A stretch of 64,000 bases of DNA from DATGLG01 sp035294245 (GCA_035294245.1 DATGLG010000041.1:62001-126000), one strand, 5' to 3'. Positions 8,007-17,180 are shown, numbered from the stretch's first letter. Numbers and translations are program-made. Notes: generated by a model not told the origin, from the sequence alone.

Positions 8007-9170
8007 ATGAAGATCACCAGAGCCAGGATCTATCTCCTCCGCATCGCCGGGCGGCATCCCGTGATTGTCGAGCTCGAGACCGACGAAGGCATCACCGGAC
8101 TGGGCGATGCCGCCGTGGCCTATGGCTCGGGGGCGACCGCCGCCGCCGGCATGATCAAGGACCTTTTCGAGGACGTGATCCGTGGCCGGGATCCGTTCCG
8201 CATCGAGGCCCTGTGGGGCGAGATGTACGACCACAGCTTCTGGGCTAAGGGCGGCGGCCCCATCGTCTTCGCCGGGATCAGCGCGATCGAGACGGCGCTC
8301 TGGGACATCAAGGGCAAGGTCCTCGGCTTGCCCGTCTATGAGCTTCTCGGCGGCAAGCAGCGCGACGAGGTGCGCCTCTACGCCAATGGCTGGTCGTTCC
8401 GCTGCGTGACCCCCGAGGATTTCGCGCGCGCCGCCGTCAAGGCGGTCGAGGACGGCTACGACGCGCTCAAGATGTATCCGCTGGCGCGCCCCCTCGAATC
8501 GAGCCCCCACGGCAATATCAAGCATATCGCAGGGCGCCAGATCGATCGCGACTTCGCGGATCTCGCCGTCGCCAAGGTCAAGGCGGTGCGCAAGGCGATC
8601 GGGCCCGGTATCGATCTCATGCTCGACATGAGCGCCGAGCTTACCGCCGATGCGGCGATCGCCCTAGGCCGGCGCATGGTCGAGTTCGACATCCTTTTTT
8701 TCGAGGAGCCCGTCGATCCCTTCGATGCCGAGGGCCTCAGGAAGGTCGCGGATCAGGTCGGCCTCCCGATCGCGGTAGGGGAGCGGCTCTACACCCGCTA
8801 CGGCTTCCGCCGTGTGCTCGAGCTGCGCGCCGCCGACATCCTGCAGCCCGACATCGGCAATACCGGCGGCATCGCCGAGGCGAAGAAGATCGCCGACATG
8901 GCCGAGGCCTATGGCCTGCGCGTGCAGCCCCATCTCTGCGCCAGCCCCGTCGCGACGGCGGCAGCGCTGCAACTCGACGCCGCCATCCGCAATCTCCTCA
9001 TCCAGGAGCTCTATCCCTATCGCGTCTCCGAGCATTTTGACATCGTCGACCGCCCGCCGGAGCGCGAGGTCAAGGCCGGGCGCCTCCCGATCCCCGACCG
9101 GCCAGGCCTCGGCGTCGCGCTCGTGCCGGAGCGGGTGCGCCCCTATCTTTGGGCGGAATGCGGCGAATGA
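8007..9170 (+). CDS. Mandelate racemase/muconate lactonizing enzyme family protein (sugar-acid dehydratase-like)
   Basis: 387-aa enolase-superfamily enzyme. The N-terminal capping domain contains the EGITGLGDA pattern. The barrel domain carries the metal ligands: Asp in LMLDMSAEL near residue 208, Glu in FFEEPVDPFD near 233, and Glu in AVGERLYTR near 258. A late His is in LRVQPHLCASP near 310. The segment DALKMYPLA resembles the galactonate dehydratase subgroup rather than the KxK racemases, so acid-sugar dehydration is the best guess. GGGGGAG lies 12 bases before the ATG. It is divergent from the transporter, but no functional link is shown. Confidence 0.82.
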   Translation: MKITRARIYLLRIAGRHPVIVELETDEGITGLGDAAVAYGSGATAAAGMIKDLFEDVIRGRDPFRIEALWGEMYDHSFWAKGGGPIVFAGISAIETALWDIKGKVLGLPVYELLGGKQRDEVRLYANGWSFRCVTPEDFARAAVKAVEDGYDALKMYPLARPLESSPHGNIKHIAGRQIDRDFADLAVAKVKAVRKAIGPGIDLMLDMSAELTADAAIALGRRMVEFDILFFEEPVDPFDAEGLRKVADQVGLPIAVGERLYTRYGFRRVLELRAADILQPDIGNTGGIAEAKKIADMAEAYGLRVQPHLCASPVATAAALQLDAAIRNLLIQELYPYRVSEHFDIVDRPPEREVKAGRLPIPDRPGLGVALVPERVRPYLWAECGE

Positions 9171-9261
9171 GGGTTGCCGCGTTTGACAACAGGAGCGGCG
9201 CGCCGAACTATCCCCTGTCCGCGAGCGCGCCGCCGGCGCGTGTCGGACGAGGAGAGGTCAC

Positions 9262-10080
9262 GTGCCAAAAAAAGCAGAGACCCGCATCCGCATCGGGGTT
9301 GGCGGCTGGACCTATGAGCCGTGGCGGGGCGCCTTTTATCCCGACGGCCTCGCGCAGAAGCGCGAGCTTGAATATGCCAGCCGCAGGCTGACCTCGATCG
9401 AGATCAACGGCACCTATTACGGCTCGCAGAAGCCGGCGAGCTTCGCCAAATGGCATGACGAGACGCCCGAGGATTTCGTCTTCGCGCTCAAGGGGCCGCG
9501 CTTCACCACCAATCGTCGGGTGCTCGCGGAGGCGGGCCAATCCGTCGAGCGCTTCTTCGCGAGCGGCGTGATGGCGCTCAAGGACAAGCTCGGCCCGATC
9601 AATTGGCAATTCATGCCGAGCAAGAAATTCGACCCGGAGGATTTCGAGGGGTTCCTCAAGCTCCTGCCGAAGAGTGTCGAGGGACGAGAGATCCACCACG
9701 CCGTCGAGGTGCGCCATGACAGCTTCCGCACGCCGGATTTCGTGGCACTCGCCCGGGAATATGGCGTCGCCGTCGTGATTGCCGCCGATTCCGACTATCC
9801 CCAGATCGCCGATATCACGGCACCCTTCGTCTATGCCCGCATCATGGGCACGCGCGAGGACGAGGAGAACGGCTATTCCGGCGCCGCCCTCGACGCCTGG
9901 GTCGAGCGCGCGCGCCTCTGGGCCGGCGGCGGCGCGCCTGCCGGGCTTGCGACCGTGAGCTCGCCGCCTGCGGACGGCACAGCACGGGATGTCTTCCTTT
10001 ATGTCATCAGCGGCTACAAGCAGCGCAACCCGGCCGCCGCCATGGCGATGATCGCGCGCCTTGGCCAAGGTGGCCGATGA
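9262..10080 (+). CDS. DUF72 domain protein
   Basis: 272-aa protein of the DUF72 (YecE-like) family, a TIM-barrel-like fold of uncertain biochemical role. The family start IRIGVGGWTYEPWRGAFYP is clear, followed by EINGTYYGSQKPASFAKW and FVFALKGPRFTTN. The start codon is GTG with a GGAGAGG ribosome binding site four bases upstream. Its stop overlaps the alkB start (ATGA), so it is translationally coupled to a DNA-repair gene. That coupling suggests a damage- or nucleic-acid-related role, but this is inference. Confidence 0.88.
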   Translation: MPKKAETRIRIGVGGWTYEPWRGAFYPDGLAQKRELEYASRRLTSIEINGTYYGSQKPASFAKWHDETPEDFVFALKGPRFTTNRRVLAEAGQSVERFFASGVMALKDKLGPINWQFMPSKKFDPEDFEGFLKLLPKSVEGREIHHAVEVRHDSFRTPDFVALAREYGVAVVIAADSDYPQIADITAPFVYARIMGTREDEENGYSGAALDAWVERARLWAGGGAPAGLATVSSPPADGTARDVFLYVISGYKQRNPAAAMAMIARLGQGGR

Positions 10081-10760
10081 TGCTTGGAATGACGAAGGAC
10101 GGAAGCGGAGCGATGGGCGATCTCCTCGCTGCGGTGCCGGAAGGACCGCGGCACGAGCGCCTTGCCGCCGGAGCGCTGCTGCTCCGCGGCCAGGCCTTGC
10201 CGCTGGAGGATGCGTTGATCGAGGCGGTGGAGCGCGTCGCCGCCGCCGCGCCCTTCCGGCGCATGACCACCCCCGGCGGCTTCGTCATGTCCGTCGCCAT
10301 GACCAATTGCGGCGCCGCCGGCTGGGTGACGGATCGCCAAGGTTATCGCTACGCCGCGCAAGACCCGGAAAGTGGCGAGCCCTGGCCCGCCATGCCCGCG
10401 CCCTTCCTGCGCCTCGCGGCGGAAGCGGCGGCGGCGGCTGGCTATCACGGCTTCGTGCCCGACGCCTGCCTCATCAATCGCTACGAGCCCGGCGCTCGTC
10501 TTTCCCTCCATCAGGATAAGGACGAGCGCGACTTCGCCCAGCCGATCGTCTCGGTCTCCCTCGGCCTGCCGGCGACCTTCCAGTTCGGTGGCGAAAGGCG
10601 AAGCGATCCCGTGCGGAAGATCGCGCTTCGTCATGGCGACGTCGTCGTCTGGGGTGGTCCCTCGCGCCTCTACCATCACGGCGTCCTCGCGCTGAAGGCG
10701 GGCGAGCATCCCCGGCTGGGCCGCCTGCGGCTCAATCTTACCCTGCGCAAGGCGCTCTAA
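10077..10760 (+). CDS. alkB: Alpha-ketoglutarate-dependent dioxygenase AlkB
   Basis: 227-aa Fe(II)/2-oxoglutarate dioxygenase that removes alkyl groups from 1-methyladenine and 3-methylcytosine by oxidative demethylation. The iron ligands are His and Asp in SLHQDKDERDF near residue 145, and a distal His in YHHGVLAL near 200. The 2-oxoglutarate-binding arginines are in RLRLNLTLRK at the C-terminus. CLINRYEPGA is the typical AlkB strand. It overlaps the DUF72 gene by 4 bp and is followed about 100 bp later by an alkyltransferase gene, together forming an alkylation-repair cluster. Confidence 0.93.
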   Translation: MMLGMTKDGSGAMGDLLAAVPEGPRHERLAAGALLLRGQALPLEDALIEAVERVAAAAPFRRMTTPGGFVMSVAMTNCGAAGWVTDRQGYRYAAQDPESGEPWPAMPAPFLRLAAEAAAAAGYHGFVPDACLINRYEPGARLSLHQDKDERDFAQPIVSVSLGLPATFQFGGERRSDPVRKIALRHGDVVVWGGPSRLYHHGVLALKAGEHPRLGRLRLNLTLRKAL

Positions 10761-10857
10761 GCGGCGCGCGCCAATTCGCGCGCAACAACCGGAGTGCGAC
10801 CGCCGCCGCGCGCGGCCATGATCGGATCGTCTCAAAGATGGAAGGATGGAGAGGACG

Positions 10858-11379
10858 ATGTCCGAGCATATCCGCTATGCCTGGGGCGAGAGCTCACTCG
10901 GCGATTTCATCGCCGCGGCTTCCGATCGAGGCCTGGTCGCCTTCGAGTTCGCGGGCGCACATGCTCCGGCTCTCAAGGCGCTGCGCGAGCGCTTCCCCGA
11001 CGCGATCCTCGATGAGGACGAGGGCGGCCTCGCCTCCATGACGAAGGCGCTCGCCGCCTTGATCGAGCATCCGGAGCGTCGCCCGGAGCTGGCTCTCGAC
11101 ATGCGCGGCTCTGCTTACGAAAAGCGGGTGTGGGCGGCTTTACGCGAAATTCCTGCGGGCCGCACCATCACCTATGGCGAGATCGCAGAGAAGCTCGGCG
11201 CGCCGCGGGAGGCCCGCGAGGTCGCCGAGGCTTGCGCGGCGAACGCGATCGCCATCCTCATCCCGTGCCATCGCGTGGTGAAGAAGGACGGATCGCTCGC
11301 CGGCTACCGCTGGGGCTTTCAGCGCAAGCGCGCGCTCCTCGCGCGGGAGCAAAGCGCTGTGGCGTTCCGGCTCGGTTGA
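10858..11379 (+). CDS. ogt: Methylated-DNA-[protein]-cysteine S-methyltransferase
   Basis: 173-aa suicide alkyltransferase that moves an O6-alkyl group from guanine to its active-site cysteine. The catalytic PCHRVV is near residue 139, the recognition-helix region contains GRTITYGEIAEKLG, and the C-terminus has the expected GYRWGFQRKRALL. There is no Ada N-terminal zinc or AraC domain. I chose ATG 10858 because GGAG lies at good spacing; ATG 10846 abuts its own purine run. It lies downstream of alkB in the same orientation. Confidence 0.9.
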   Translation: MSEHIRYAWGESSLGDFIAAASDRGLVAFEFAGAHAPALKALRERFPDAILDEDEGGLASMTKALAALIEHPERRPELALDMRGSAYEKRVWAALREIPAGRTITYGEIAEKLGAPREAREVAEACAANAIAILIPCHRVVKKDGSLAGYRWGFQRKRALLAREQSAVAFRLG

Positions 11380-11513
11380 GCAGCGCGATACGCTGCGAGC
11401 AGCGAGGATTCACGGTGGCCGCACGGTTGAATTCTCGCAAGCCTGTCGATCGTCGGCATCTCGCCTCACGGCCCGCCTGGGCGTGCTTTCGACGATGGCG
11501 AGCGGGCCAGCCT

Positions 11514-11834
11514 TCACGGATGGACGCCGCCGTCCGGGTGGATATGGGGATGGCGCTTCTCGTCCTCGAAGCAGGCCCGGTAAGCGAGCTGGAAGCCGGC
11601 GCGATAATCGGGGACCGTCTGGAAGCGCGCGGCGTCCACATGGGCATAAGGTGAGATCGGATCGCGTCCCGCGTCCCGATAGCCGTCCCAACAGCCATCG
11701 GCATAACCATCCTGGAACTGCGCGCTGCTGCCTGGCGGCGGAACCAGCGCCGGTGGCGCATTGGTGCAGGCGGATAGCAGCAATCCCAAGCCGGCAAGCG
11801 CGCCTGTGGCGAAGAGTGGTCGAGTTGGATGCAT
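11514..11834 (-). CDS. Small lipoprotein of unknown function
   Basis: 106-aa predicted lipoprotein: a short basic start, a hydrophobic stretch and the lipobox LLLSAC near residue 23. The mature part is Gly/Asp/Tyr-rich, with a repeated pattern DGYADGCWDGYRDAG, and ends in a His-rich tail. I do not recognise a named family. It is encoded convergently to ogt and sits alone, so context does not suggest a role. Confidence 0.7.
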   Translation of the reverse strand: MHPTRPLFATGALAGLGLLLSACTNAPPALVPPPGSSAQFQDGYADGCWDGYRDAGRDPISPYAHVDAARFQTVPDYRAGFQLAYRACFEDEKRHPHIHPDGGVHP

Positions 11835-11980
11835 TGTCGAACCTCAGCCAGGATCCGTCCGCGCGGGAAAGCGGCCATGCGCCACGCGGAGCCAGGGATC
11901 AAAGATGGTACGGGCCTGATCGGCCGGGACCGGCGCTCTCGGCTATATTTTTTACGCGGCGCGTCATGTGCAGGAACACC

Positions 11981-12316
11981 TCATGTTTCGGGCGCCGGGA
12001 CGAAGCAAAGGATCACATGGCCCCGCGTGCAGGCAACCGCGTCGCCGGTGGGATTTCGGCGGTGGAGTACCGCACTCCGCGGAACGGACACCCACAGGCC
12101 GTCAAGCAACACCTCATATCCCGTCTCGCCGATTCGGCTTTGAATGCGCCGGCAATCGGCCGTCGCGCAACATGATCCATGACCGTCGGGCCGCTCCAGG
12201 CTTTGGAACCACGGCGCGAGCGCGGGGTCGGCATTCGCAGGGGGTGCGCCCTCGGTCGGTGCAGTTGTGACGAGGAGAGCAAATACAACGACAACGCCAG
12301 ACCGCAGGACTCGCAT
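11981..12316 (-). CDS. Small secreted Cys-containing protein of unknown function
   Basis: 111-aa protein with a signal peptide (MRVLRSG followed by a Val/Ala/Leu core, cleavage near residue 24). The mature part contains LERPDGHGSCCATADCR, a Cys-rich signature seen in small secreted alphaproteobacterial hypotheticals, and a last Cys near the end. The start at 12316 has GAGGAG upstream; the longer frame from 12472 runs into the tRNA gene and is rejected. Disulfide formation in the periplasm is likely. Function unknown. Confidence 0.68.
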   Translation of the reverse strand: MRVLRSGVVVVFALLVTTAPTEGAPPANADPALAPWFQSLERPDGHGSCCATADCRRIQSRIGETGYEVLLDGLWVSVPRSAVLHRRNPTGDAVACTRGHVILCFVPAPET

Positions 12317-12433
12317 CGTGGCTCCTCGCTCGTGCAGCGAGCCCTCCGTCGCCGAGGCTGTGAAGTCTACCGTGTCGCAGTCGCGTGGAGCAATCTGCCG
12401 GTTTCGCGCCGAACTGCCGGATTTCCAAGATAT

Positions 12434-12509
<76 letters not shown>

Positions 12510-12536
12510 ACGCGCCCGGTCGGATTCGGGTGCGGG

Positions 12537-12565
12537 ATAATGGGAGCGGGGCGGCGGCCTGTCAA
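12537..12565 (-). promoter_or_regulatory. Promoter of tRNA-Ala
   Basis: On the minus strand a perfect TTGACA (12565-12560), a 17-bp spacer and CATTAT (12542-12537, four of six matches) sit about 27 bases upstream of the mature tRNA 5' end. This is the best sigma-70-type promoter seen in the window. Confidence 0.72.
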
Positions 12566-12595
12566 GGCTTTGCGCCAGCAGGCTTTGCGCCAGCA
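12566..12595 (+). repeat. 15-bp exact tandem duplication
   Basis: Two adjacent identical copies of GGCTTTGCGCCAGCA at 12566-12580 and 12581-12595, immediately upstream of the tRNA promoter. Probably replication slippage; no function is evident. Confidence 0.85.
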
Positions 12596-12741
12596 GGGTT
12601 TACGCTGATTGCGCGGACGCGGCTGAGCACCCTCGCCGCCGGGGAGGCGGACTTGCGTCACTCACCTACAACGGATAGGTTCTAGCGCCAGTTCCGTCCA
12701 GCCCGACTCCGAATCGCCCCGCCAGCAAATCCGGCTCCGCA

Positions 12742-13047
12742 ATGGATATCATCATCGATCCGCTGTTCGCCGTCGTGCAAGCGCTCCTCGAGCTCTACAA
12801 GTGGATCGTCATCATCGGCGCCATCATGAGCTGGCTGATCGCCTTCGGCGTGGTCAACACCTATAACCGCTTCGTCTATACCCTCAACGACTTCTTCTAT
12901 CGCATCACCGAGCCCGCCCTGCGCCCGATCCGCCGCTTCCTCCCCAATCTCGGCGGGGTGGACATCTCGCCCGTCATCTTGATCCTGATCATCTGGCTGC
13001 TCGAGATGGTTCTCACCAATCTGCAGCTCAGGATACATGGGCTTTGA
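12742..13047 (+). CDS. YggT family membrane protein
   Basis: 101-aa small membrane protein of the YggT family, often linked to osmotic tolerance or cell-division membranes. Two hydrophobic helices flank the conserved FVYTLNDFFYRITEPALRPI, followed by RRFLPNLGGVDISPVILIL. Its stop overlaps the TTG start of the DUF167 gene (TTGA), a very common YggT-DUF167 arrangement in alphaproteobacteria. Confidence 0.92.
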   Translation: MDIIIDPLFAVVQALLELYKWIVIIGAIMSWLIAFGVVNTYNRFVYTLNDFFYRITEPALRPIRRFLPNLGGVDISPVILILIIWLLEMVLTNLQLRIHGL

Positions 13048-13376
13048 GCGCGTCGCCCTTTCGTGCCGTGTCGGATGGGGTCTGCGTCGCCGTCAGGCTG
13101 ACGCCCAAAGCCGCCCGGGACCGCATCCAAGGAATCGCCCATGAGGCCGACGGGGCAGCGCTGCTTAAAGTCGCGGTGACGGCGGCACCCGAGCACGGCA
13201 AGGCGAATGCCGCGCTCCTGGAATGCCTTGCCGAGACTTGGCGTGTCCCGAAGACGAGCCTCTCCCTCATCGGCGGCGCCAATAATCGGCGTAAGCTTTT
13301 CCACCTTCGAGGCGAGCCACAGGCGATCCTCGCCCGCCTCACGCACTGGCTCGAGGACGATCATGCAGACGGCTGA
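13044..13376 (+). CDS. DUF167 family protein
   Basis: 110-aa protein of the DUF167 (YggU-like) family. The conserved core is VRLTPKAARDRIQGI and, further on, AAPEHGKANAALLECLAETW, then SLIGGANNRRKLFHL. The TTG start overlaps the YggT stop by 3 bp, and the 3' end overlaps the folD start by 14 bp, so the three genes form one coupled unit. Biochemical role unknown. Confidence 0.9.
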   Translation: MSASPFRAVSDGVCVAVRLTPKAARDRIQGIAHEADGAALLKVAVTAAPEHGKANAALLECLAETWRVPKTSLSLIGGANNRRKLFHLRGEPQAILARLTHWLEDDHADG

Positions 13377-14256
13377 AGCGAAGATCATCGACGGCAAGGC
13401 GTTCGCCGCGGGGCTGCGCTCCCGCGTGGCGGCGGATGTCGCGCGGCTCAAGGCCGAGCACAAGCTCACGCCGGGACTCGCCGTGGTGCTCGTGGGCGAG
13501 GACCCGGCGAGCCGGGTCTATGTCGGCAGCAAGCGCAAGGAGACCCAGGCCGCCGGGATGGTATCGATCGAGCGCAACCTCCCCGCTACCACGAGCGAGG
13601 CCGAGCTCCTCGCCGAGATCCGGCGGCTCAATGACGACCGCAACGTGCACGGCATCCTCGTGCAGCTACCCTTGCCCGCCCAGATCCGCGAGGCGGCGGT
13701 GATCGAGGCCCTTGACCCGCGCAAGGACGTCGACGGCTTCCATACGCGCAATGTCGGCCTGCTGTGGACGGGGGGCGAGGGCATGGTGCCCTGCACCCCG
13801 CTCGGCTGCCTCATGCTGATCGAGGACGCGGTCGACGATCTCGCCGGCCGCCGCGCCGTGGTGATCGGGCGCTCCAATATCGTCGGCAAGCCTGTGGCCG
13901 GGCTGCTCCTGCGCAAGCACTGCACGGTGACGATCGCCCATTCGCGCACCCGCGACCTCCCCGGCGAGTGCCGCCGCGCCGACATCCTCGTCGCCGCTGT
14001 GGGCAAGCCCGGGATGGTGCGCGGCGACTGGGTCAAGCCGGGCGCCGTCGTCATCGACGTGGGCATCAACCGGGTCCCCGCGGGGACGCCGGGCAAGACG
14101 CGGCTCGTCGGCGATGTCGCCTATGACGAGGCGGCGCGGGTCGCGGGCGCCATCACGCCGGTGCCGGGCGGCGTCGGGCCGATGACGATTGCCTGCCTGT
14201 TGCGCAACACGGTGACGGCGGCCTGCCGGCAGGCGGGGGTCTCAGCACCGGCCTGA
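13363..14256 (+). CDS. folD: Bifunctional methylenetetrahydrofolate dehydrogenase/cyclohydrolase
   Basis: 297-aa enzyme that interconverts 5,10-methylene- and 10-formyl-tetrahydrofolate, supplying one-carbon units for purines and fMet. The catalytic Lys is in YVGSKRKETQAAGM near residue 55. QLPLP, PCTPLG, the NADP-binding GRSNIVGKPVAGLL and the C-terminal TPVPGGVGPMTIACLL are all present. The start at 13363 matches the family N-terminus; an upstream frame from 13207 overlaps DUF167 and is rejected. Confidence 0.96.
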   Translation: MQTAEAKIIDGKAFAAGLRSRVAADVARLKAEHKLTPGLAVVLVGEDPASRVYVGSKRKETQAAGMVSIERNLPATTSEAELLAEIRRLNDDRNVHGILVQLPLPAQIREAAVIEALDPRKDVDGFHTRNVGLLWTGGEGMVPCTPLGCLMLIEDAVDDLAGRRAVVIGRSNIVGKPVAGLLLRKHCTVTIAHSRTRDLPGECRRADILVAAVGKPGMVRGDWVKPGAVVIDVGINRVPAGTPGKTRLVGDVAYDEAARVAGAITPVPGGVGPMTIACLLRNTVTAACRQAGVSAPA

Positions 14257-14304
14257 CGCGGCGCAGCGCGGGCGCGCGGCCGCCATCGCGCAAGGGAGGA
14301 GACC

Positions 14305-14997
14305 ATGATCGGCTCGACGACGGCCCTTCTCGCGGCAACCATCGCTTTCGCGGGTGGACATTTCCTCCTCTCCCATCCCCTGCGCATGCCCCTCATCGGC
14401 GCGCTCGGCGAGAAGCCCTTTCGGGGCGTCTACGCCCTTGTCGCCGGCGCCACCTTTGCCTGGATGCTCTTCGCCTATGGGGCAGCACCCCGCCTCCCGC
14501 TCTGGGGCAAGGCGGAATGGATGCGCGCGCCGCTCATCGCCCTCATGCTGCCGGCCTGCATTCTTCTCGTCTGCGGCCTGGCGACGCCCAACGCCATGGC
14601 GGTCGGGCGCGAAGGCCTGCTGAGCGGGGAGCGGGCCGCGCGCGGCATCTTCGCCGTCACGCGGCACCCGATGAACTGGGCCTTCGCCCTCTGGGCCCTC
14701 GGCCACCTCGTCATGAACGGCGACAGCGCCACCGTCATCCTCACAGCCGGCATCGCATTCCTGGCGCTGGTCGGCTCCTGGGCCCAGGAGCGACGCAAGG
14801 CGGCACAAATGCGGGCGGCATGGCAAGGCTTCGCCGCGCGGACGTCCTTCATCCCCCTCGTCGCCATCGCGCAGGGCCGGGCGCGCTTCTCCTTGCGCGA
14901 GACCGGCTACGGGCGCATCGCAGGCGGCGTCGTCCTGTGGGCGATCCTCCTCCACGTGCACCGATACATCATCGGCGTAAGCCCGTTCGGCGGCTGA
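14305..14997 (+). CDS. NnrU family membrane protein
   Basis: 230-aa multi-pass membrane protein of the NnrU family, found near denitrification genes in some bacteria and structurally akin to isoprenylcysteine methyltransferase-like proteins. The family motif FAVTRHPMNWAFALWALGHL lies near residues 115-135, and the N-terminal GGHFLLSHPLRMPL is typical. A good GGGAGGAG motif precedes the ATG. No nitrogen-oxide genes are nearby. It ends 10 bp from argG, which converges on it. Confidence 0.88.
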   Translation: MIGSTTALLAATIAFAGGHFLLSHPLRMPLIGALGEKPFRGVYALVAGATFAWMLFAYGAAPRLPLWGKAEWMRAPLIALMLPACILLVCGLATPNAMAVGREGLLSGERAARGIFAVTRHPMNWAFALWALGHLVMNGDSATVILTAGIAFLALVGSWAQERRKAAQMRAAWQGFAARTSFIPLVAIAQGRARFSLRETGYGRIAGGVVLWAILLHVHRYIIGVSPFGG

Positions 14998-15007
14998 GGC
15001 GCCGTGC

Positions 15008-16216
15008 CTAGCCGCGTCCTTTCTTCAAGAGGCGAAGCCGCAGCGCGTTGAGCTTGATGAAGCCCGCAGCGTCGCGCTGGTCATAGACCTGGTCCTCCTC
15101 GAAGGTGACGTGGGCGAGGCTATAGAGCGATTTGGGCGATTTGCGGCCGACCACGCGCACGCTGCCCTTGTAGAGCTTGAGGCGGACGGTGCCGTCGACA
15201 TTCTCCTGGCTCTTGTCGATCAAGGCCTGGAGCATCTCGCGCTCGGGCGAGAACCAGAAGCCATTATAGATGAGCTCGGCGTAGCGCGGCATGACCTCGT
15301 CCTTGAGATGCGCCGCCCCGCGATCGAGGGTGATGCTCTCAATGCCGCGATGGGCGGCATGGAGAATCGTGCCGCCCGGCGTCTCGTAGACGCCGCGCGA
15401 CTTCATGCCGACAAAGCGGTTCTCGACGAGATCGACCCGCCCGATCCCGTGCCGGCCGCCGAGCGCGTTGAGCTCGGTGAGCAGCGCCGCCGGCGAGAGA
15501 CGCTTGCCGTTCACCGCAACCGCGTCGCCCTTGGCGAACTCGATCTCGACATATTCGGGCTCGTTCGGGGCCGCTTCCGGCGCCACCGTGCGGCTGTAGA
15601 CGAATTCCTCGGGCTCGTGCCAGGGGTCCTCGAGCGCCTTGCCCTCGGCGGAGATGTGGAGAAGGTTGGAATCGACGGAGAAGGGCGCTTCGCCGCGCTT
15701 GTCGCGCGGGATCGGGATCTGGTGCTTCTCGGCGTATTCGATGAGCTTGGTGCGCGAGGCGAGGTCCCATTGCCGCCAAGGTGCGATCACCTTGATATCG
15801 GGCTTGAGGGCGTAATAGGTGAGCTCGAAGCGGACCTGGTCGTTGCCCTTGCCCGTGGCGCCATGGGCGACGGCATCGGCACCGGTCTTCTCCGCGATCT
15901 CGATCTGGCGCTTGGCGATCAGCGGCCGCGCGATCGAGGTGCCGAGGAGATAGATCCCTTCATAGAGCGCGTTGGCGCGGAACATGGGGAAGACGTAGTC
16001 GCGCACGAAGGTCTCGCGCAGATCCTCGACGAAGATCTCCTTGATGCCGAGGAGCTCGGCCTTCTTGCGCACCGGCTCCAGCTCGTCGCCCTGGCCGATA
16101 TCGGCGGTGAAGGTGACGACCTCGCAGCGATAGGTCTCTTGCAGCCAGCGCAAAATAACCGAGGTGTCGAGCCCGCCCGAATAGGCGAGCACCACCTTCT
16201 TCACGTCTTTCGCCAT
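15008..16216 (-). CDS. argG: Argininosuccinate synthase
   Basis: 402-aa enzyme joining citrulline and aspartate with ATP in arginine synthesis. The PP-loop VVLAYSGGLDTSVILRWL is at the N-terminus. HGATGKGNDQVRFEL near residue 115 and SVDSNLLHISAEGKALEDP near 170 are typical. The start MAKDVKKVV at 16216 fits the family; the longer frame from 16279 is not needed. It stands alone, convergent with the NnrU gene. Confidence 0.97.
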   Translation of the reverse strand: MAKDVKKVVLAYSGGLDTSVILRWLQETYRCEVVTFTADIGQGDELEPVRKKAELLGIKEIFVEDLRETFVRDYVFPMFRANALYEGIYLLGTSIARPLIAKRQIEIAEKTGADAVAHGATGKGNDQVRFELTYYALKPDIKVIAPWRQWDLASRTKLIEYAEKHQIPIPRDKRGEAPFSVDSNLLHISAEGKALEDPWHEPEEFVYSRTVAPEAAPNEPEYVEIEFAKGDAVAVNGKRLSPAALLTELNALGGRHGIGRVDLVENRFVGMKSRGVYETPGGTILHAAHRGIESITLDRGAAHLKDEVMPRYAELIYNGFWFSPEREMLQALIDKSQENVDGTVRLKLYKGSVRVVGRKSPKSLYSLAHVTFEEDQVYDQRDAAGFIKLNALRLRLLKKGRG

Positions 16217-16565
16217 GACAGGCCCCGCATGGAAGGATGAGAGCGGCCGGCAGTATAGGGAAATCCCGGCGCCCGGCAAGGCAGGCCGGCGCCCGCGCGG
16301 GCGGCGCTCCGACAGGGCATTTGACTTGCCTCGACCCCGGACTTACGGTTTATCGCCTGCGACGGAACGTCGCGGCTTGGTTTCCATATCGGGCATTGGT
16401 CCGCCACTGAACGAGCTTTATATCGCGGCATAAGCTGCGCCCCGGGAGCAGCAAGGCCATCCCGCGTTCCCGCCCCCGCGCGACCGCTGCGCCGATTCAA
16501 TCGCCAAGCGCCTTCGCGGCAGTCTCCTGCCCGGCGGGCGCCCATCTCAAACAGGAGGTCGTTCC
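16217..16565. other. Divergent intergenic region, argG/sodB
   Basis: 349 bp without a gene between the divergent argG and sodB starts. A possible sodB promoter is TTGGTC (16396-16401), a 17-bp spacer and TATATC (16419-16424). Another -35-like TTGACT is at 16321-16326. Neither is strong. I see no repeat or RNA structure. Confidence 0.35.
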
Positions 16566-17180
16566 ATGCAGCAGACGAAGACCCAGGAAAGCTTCACCCT
16601 TCCCAAGCTGCCTTATGAAGAGAACGCGCTCGAGCCGGTCATCTCGGCCCGCACCCTTTCCTTCCATCACGGCAAGCATCACGCCACTTACGTGACGAAC
16701 CTCAACAAGCTGATCGAGGGCACCGACTACGCCGGGCGCTCCCTCGAGGAGGTGGTCCGGAAGGCGGCCAAGGATCCCAAAGGAACGGGGATCTTCAACA
16801 ACGGCGCGCAGACCTGGAACCACAATTTTTACTGGGAGAGCATGAAGGCCAAAGGCGGCGGCGAGCCCTCGGGCAAGCTCAAGAGCGCCATTGAGCGGGA
16901 TTTCGGCAGCTTCAAGGACTTCCGCGACGCTTTCGCCAAGGCCGCCGTCGGGCAGTTCGGCAGCGGCTGGGCCTGGGTCGTCGCCGATGGCGGCAAGCTC
17001 AAGATTACCTCGACGAGCAATGCCGATACGCCGATCGCTCACGGCCAGAAGCCGCTCATCACCATCGATGTGTGGGAGCACGCCTATTATCTCGACTACC
17101 AGAATCGCCGCGCCGACTATGTTGCGGCCTGGCTCGACAAGCTCGCCAATTGGAGCTTCGCCGAGAAGAACCTCGGCTGA
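16566..17180 (+). CDS. sodB: Superoxide dismutase, Fe/Mn family
   Basis: 204-aa superoxide dismutase converting superoxide to peroxide and oxygen. The metal ligands are His in SFHHGKHHATYV near residue 35, His in TWNHNFYWESM near 85, and Asp and His in DVWEHAYYLDYQN near 170. The overall pattern is of the Fe type, but iron versus manganese cannot be settled from the sequence. GGAGG lies a few bases before the ATG. No signal peptide, so cytoplasmic. Confidence 0.95.
   Translation: MQQTKTQESFTLPKLPYEENALEPVISARTLSFHHGKHHATYVTNLNKLIEGTDYAGRSLEEVVRKAAKDPKGTGIFNNGAQTWNHNFYWESMKAKGGGEPSGKLKSAIERDFGSFKDFRDAFAKAAVGQFGSGWAWVVADGGKLKITSTSNADTPIAHGQKPLITIDVWEHAYYLDYQNRRADYVAAWLDKLANWSFAEKNLG

Noticed and set aside
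12376..12433. Terminator for tRNA-Ala
   Set aside because: The repeated CCGGCA element downstream of the tRNA is a direct, not inverted, repeat; no stem-loop with T-run was seen.
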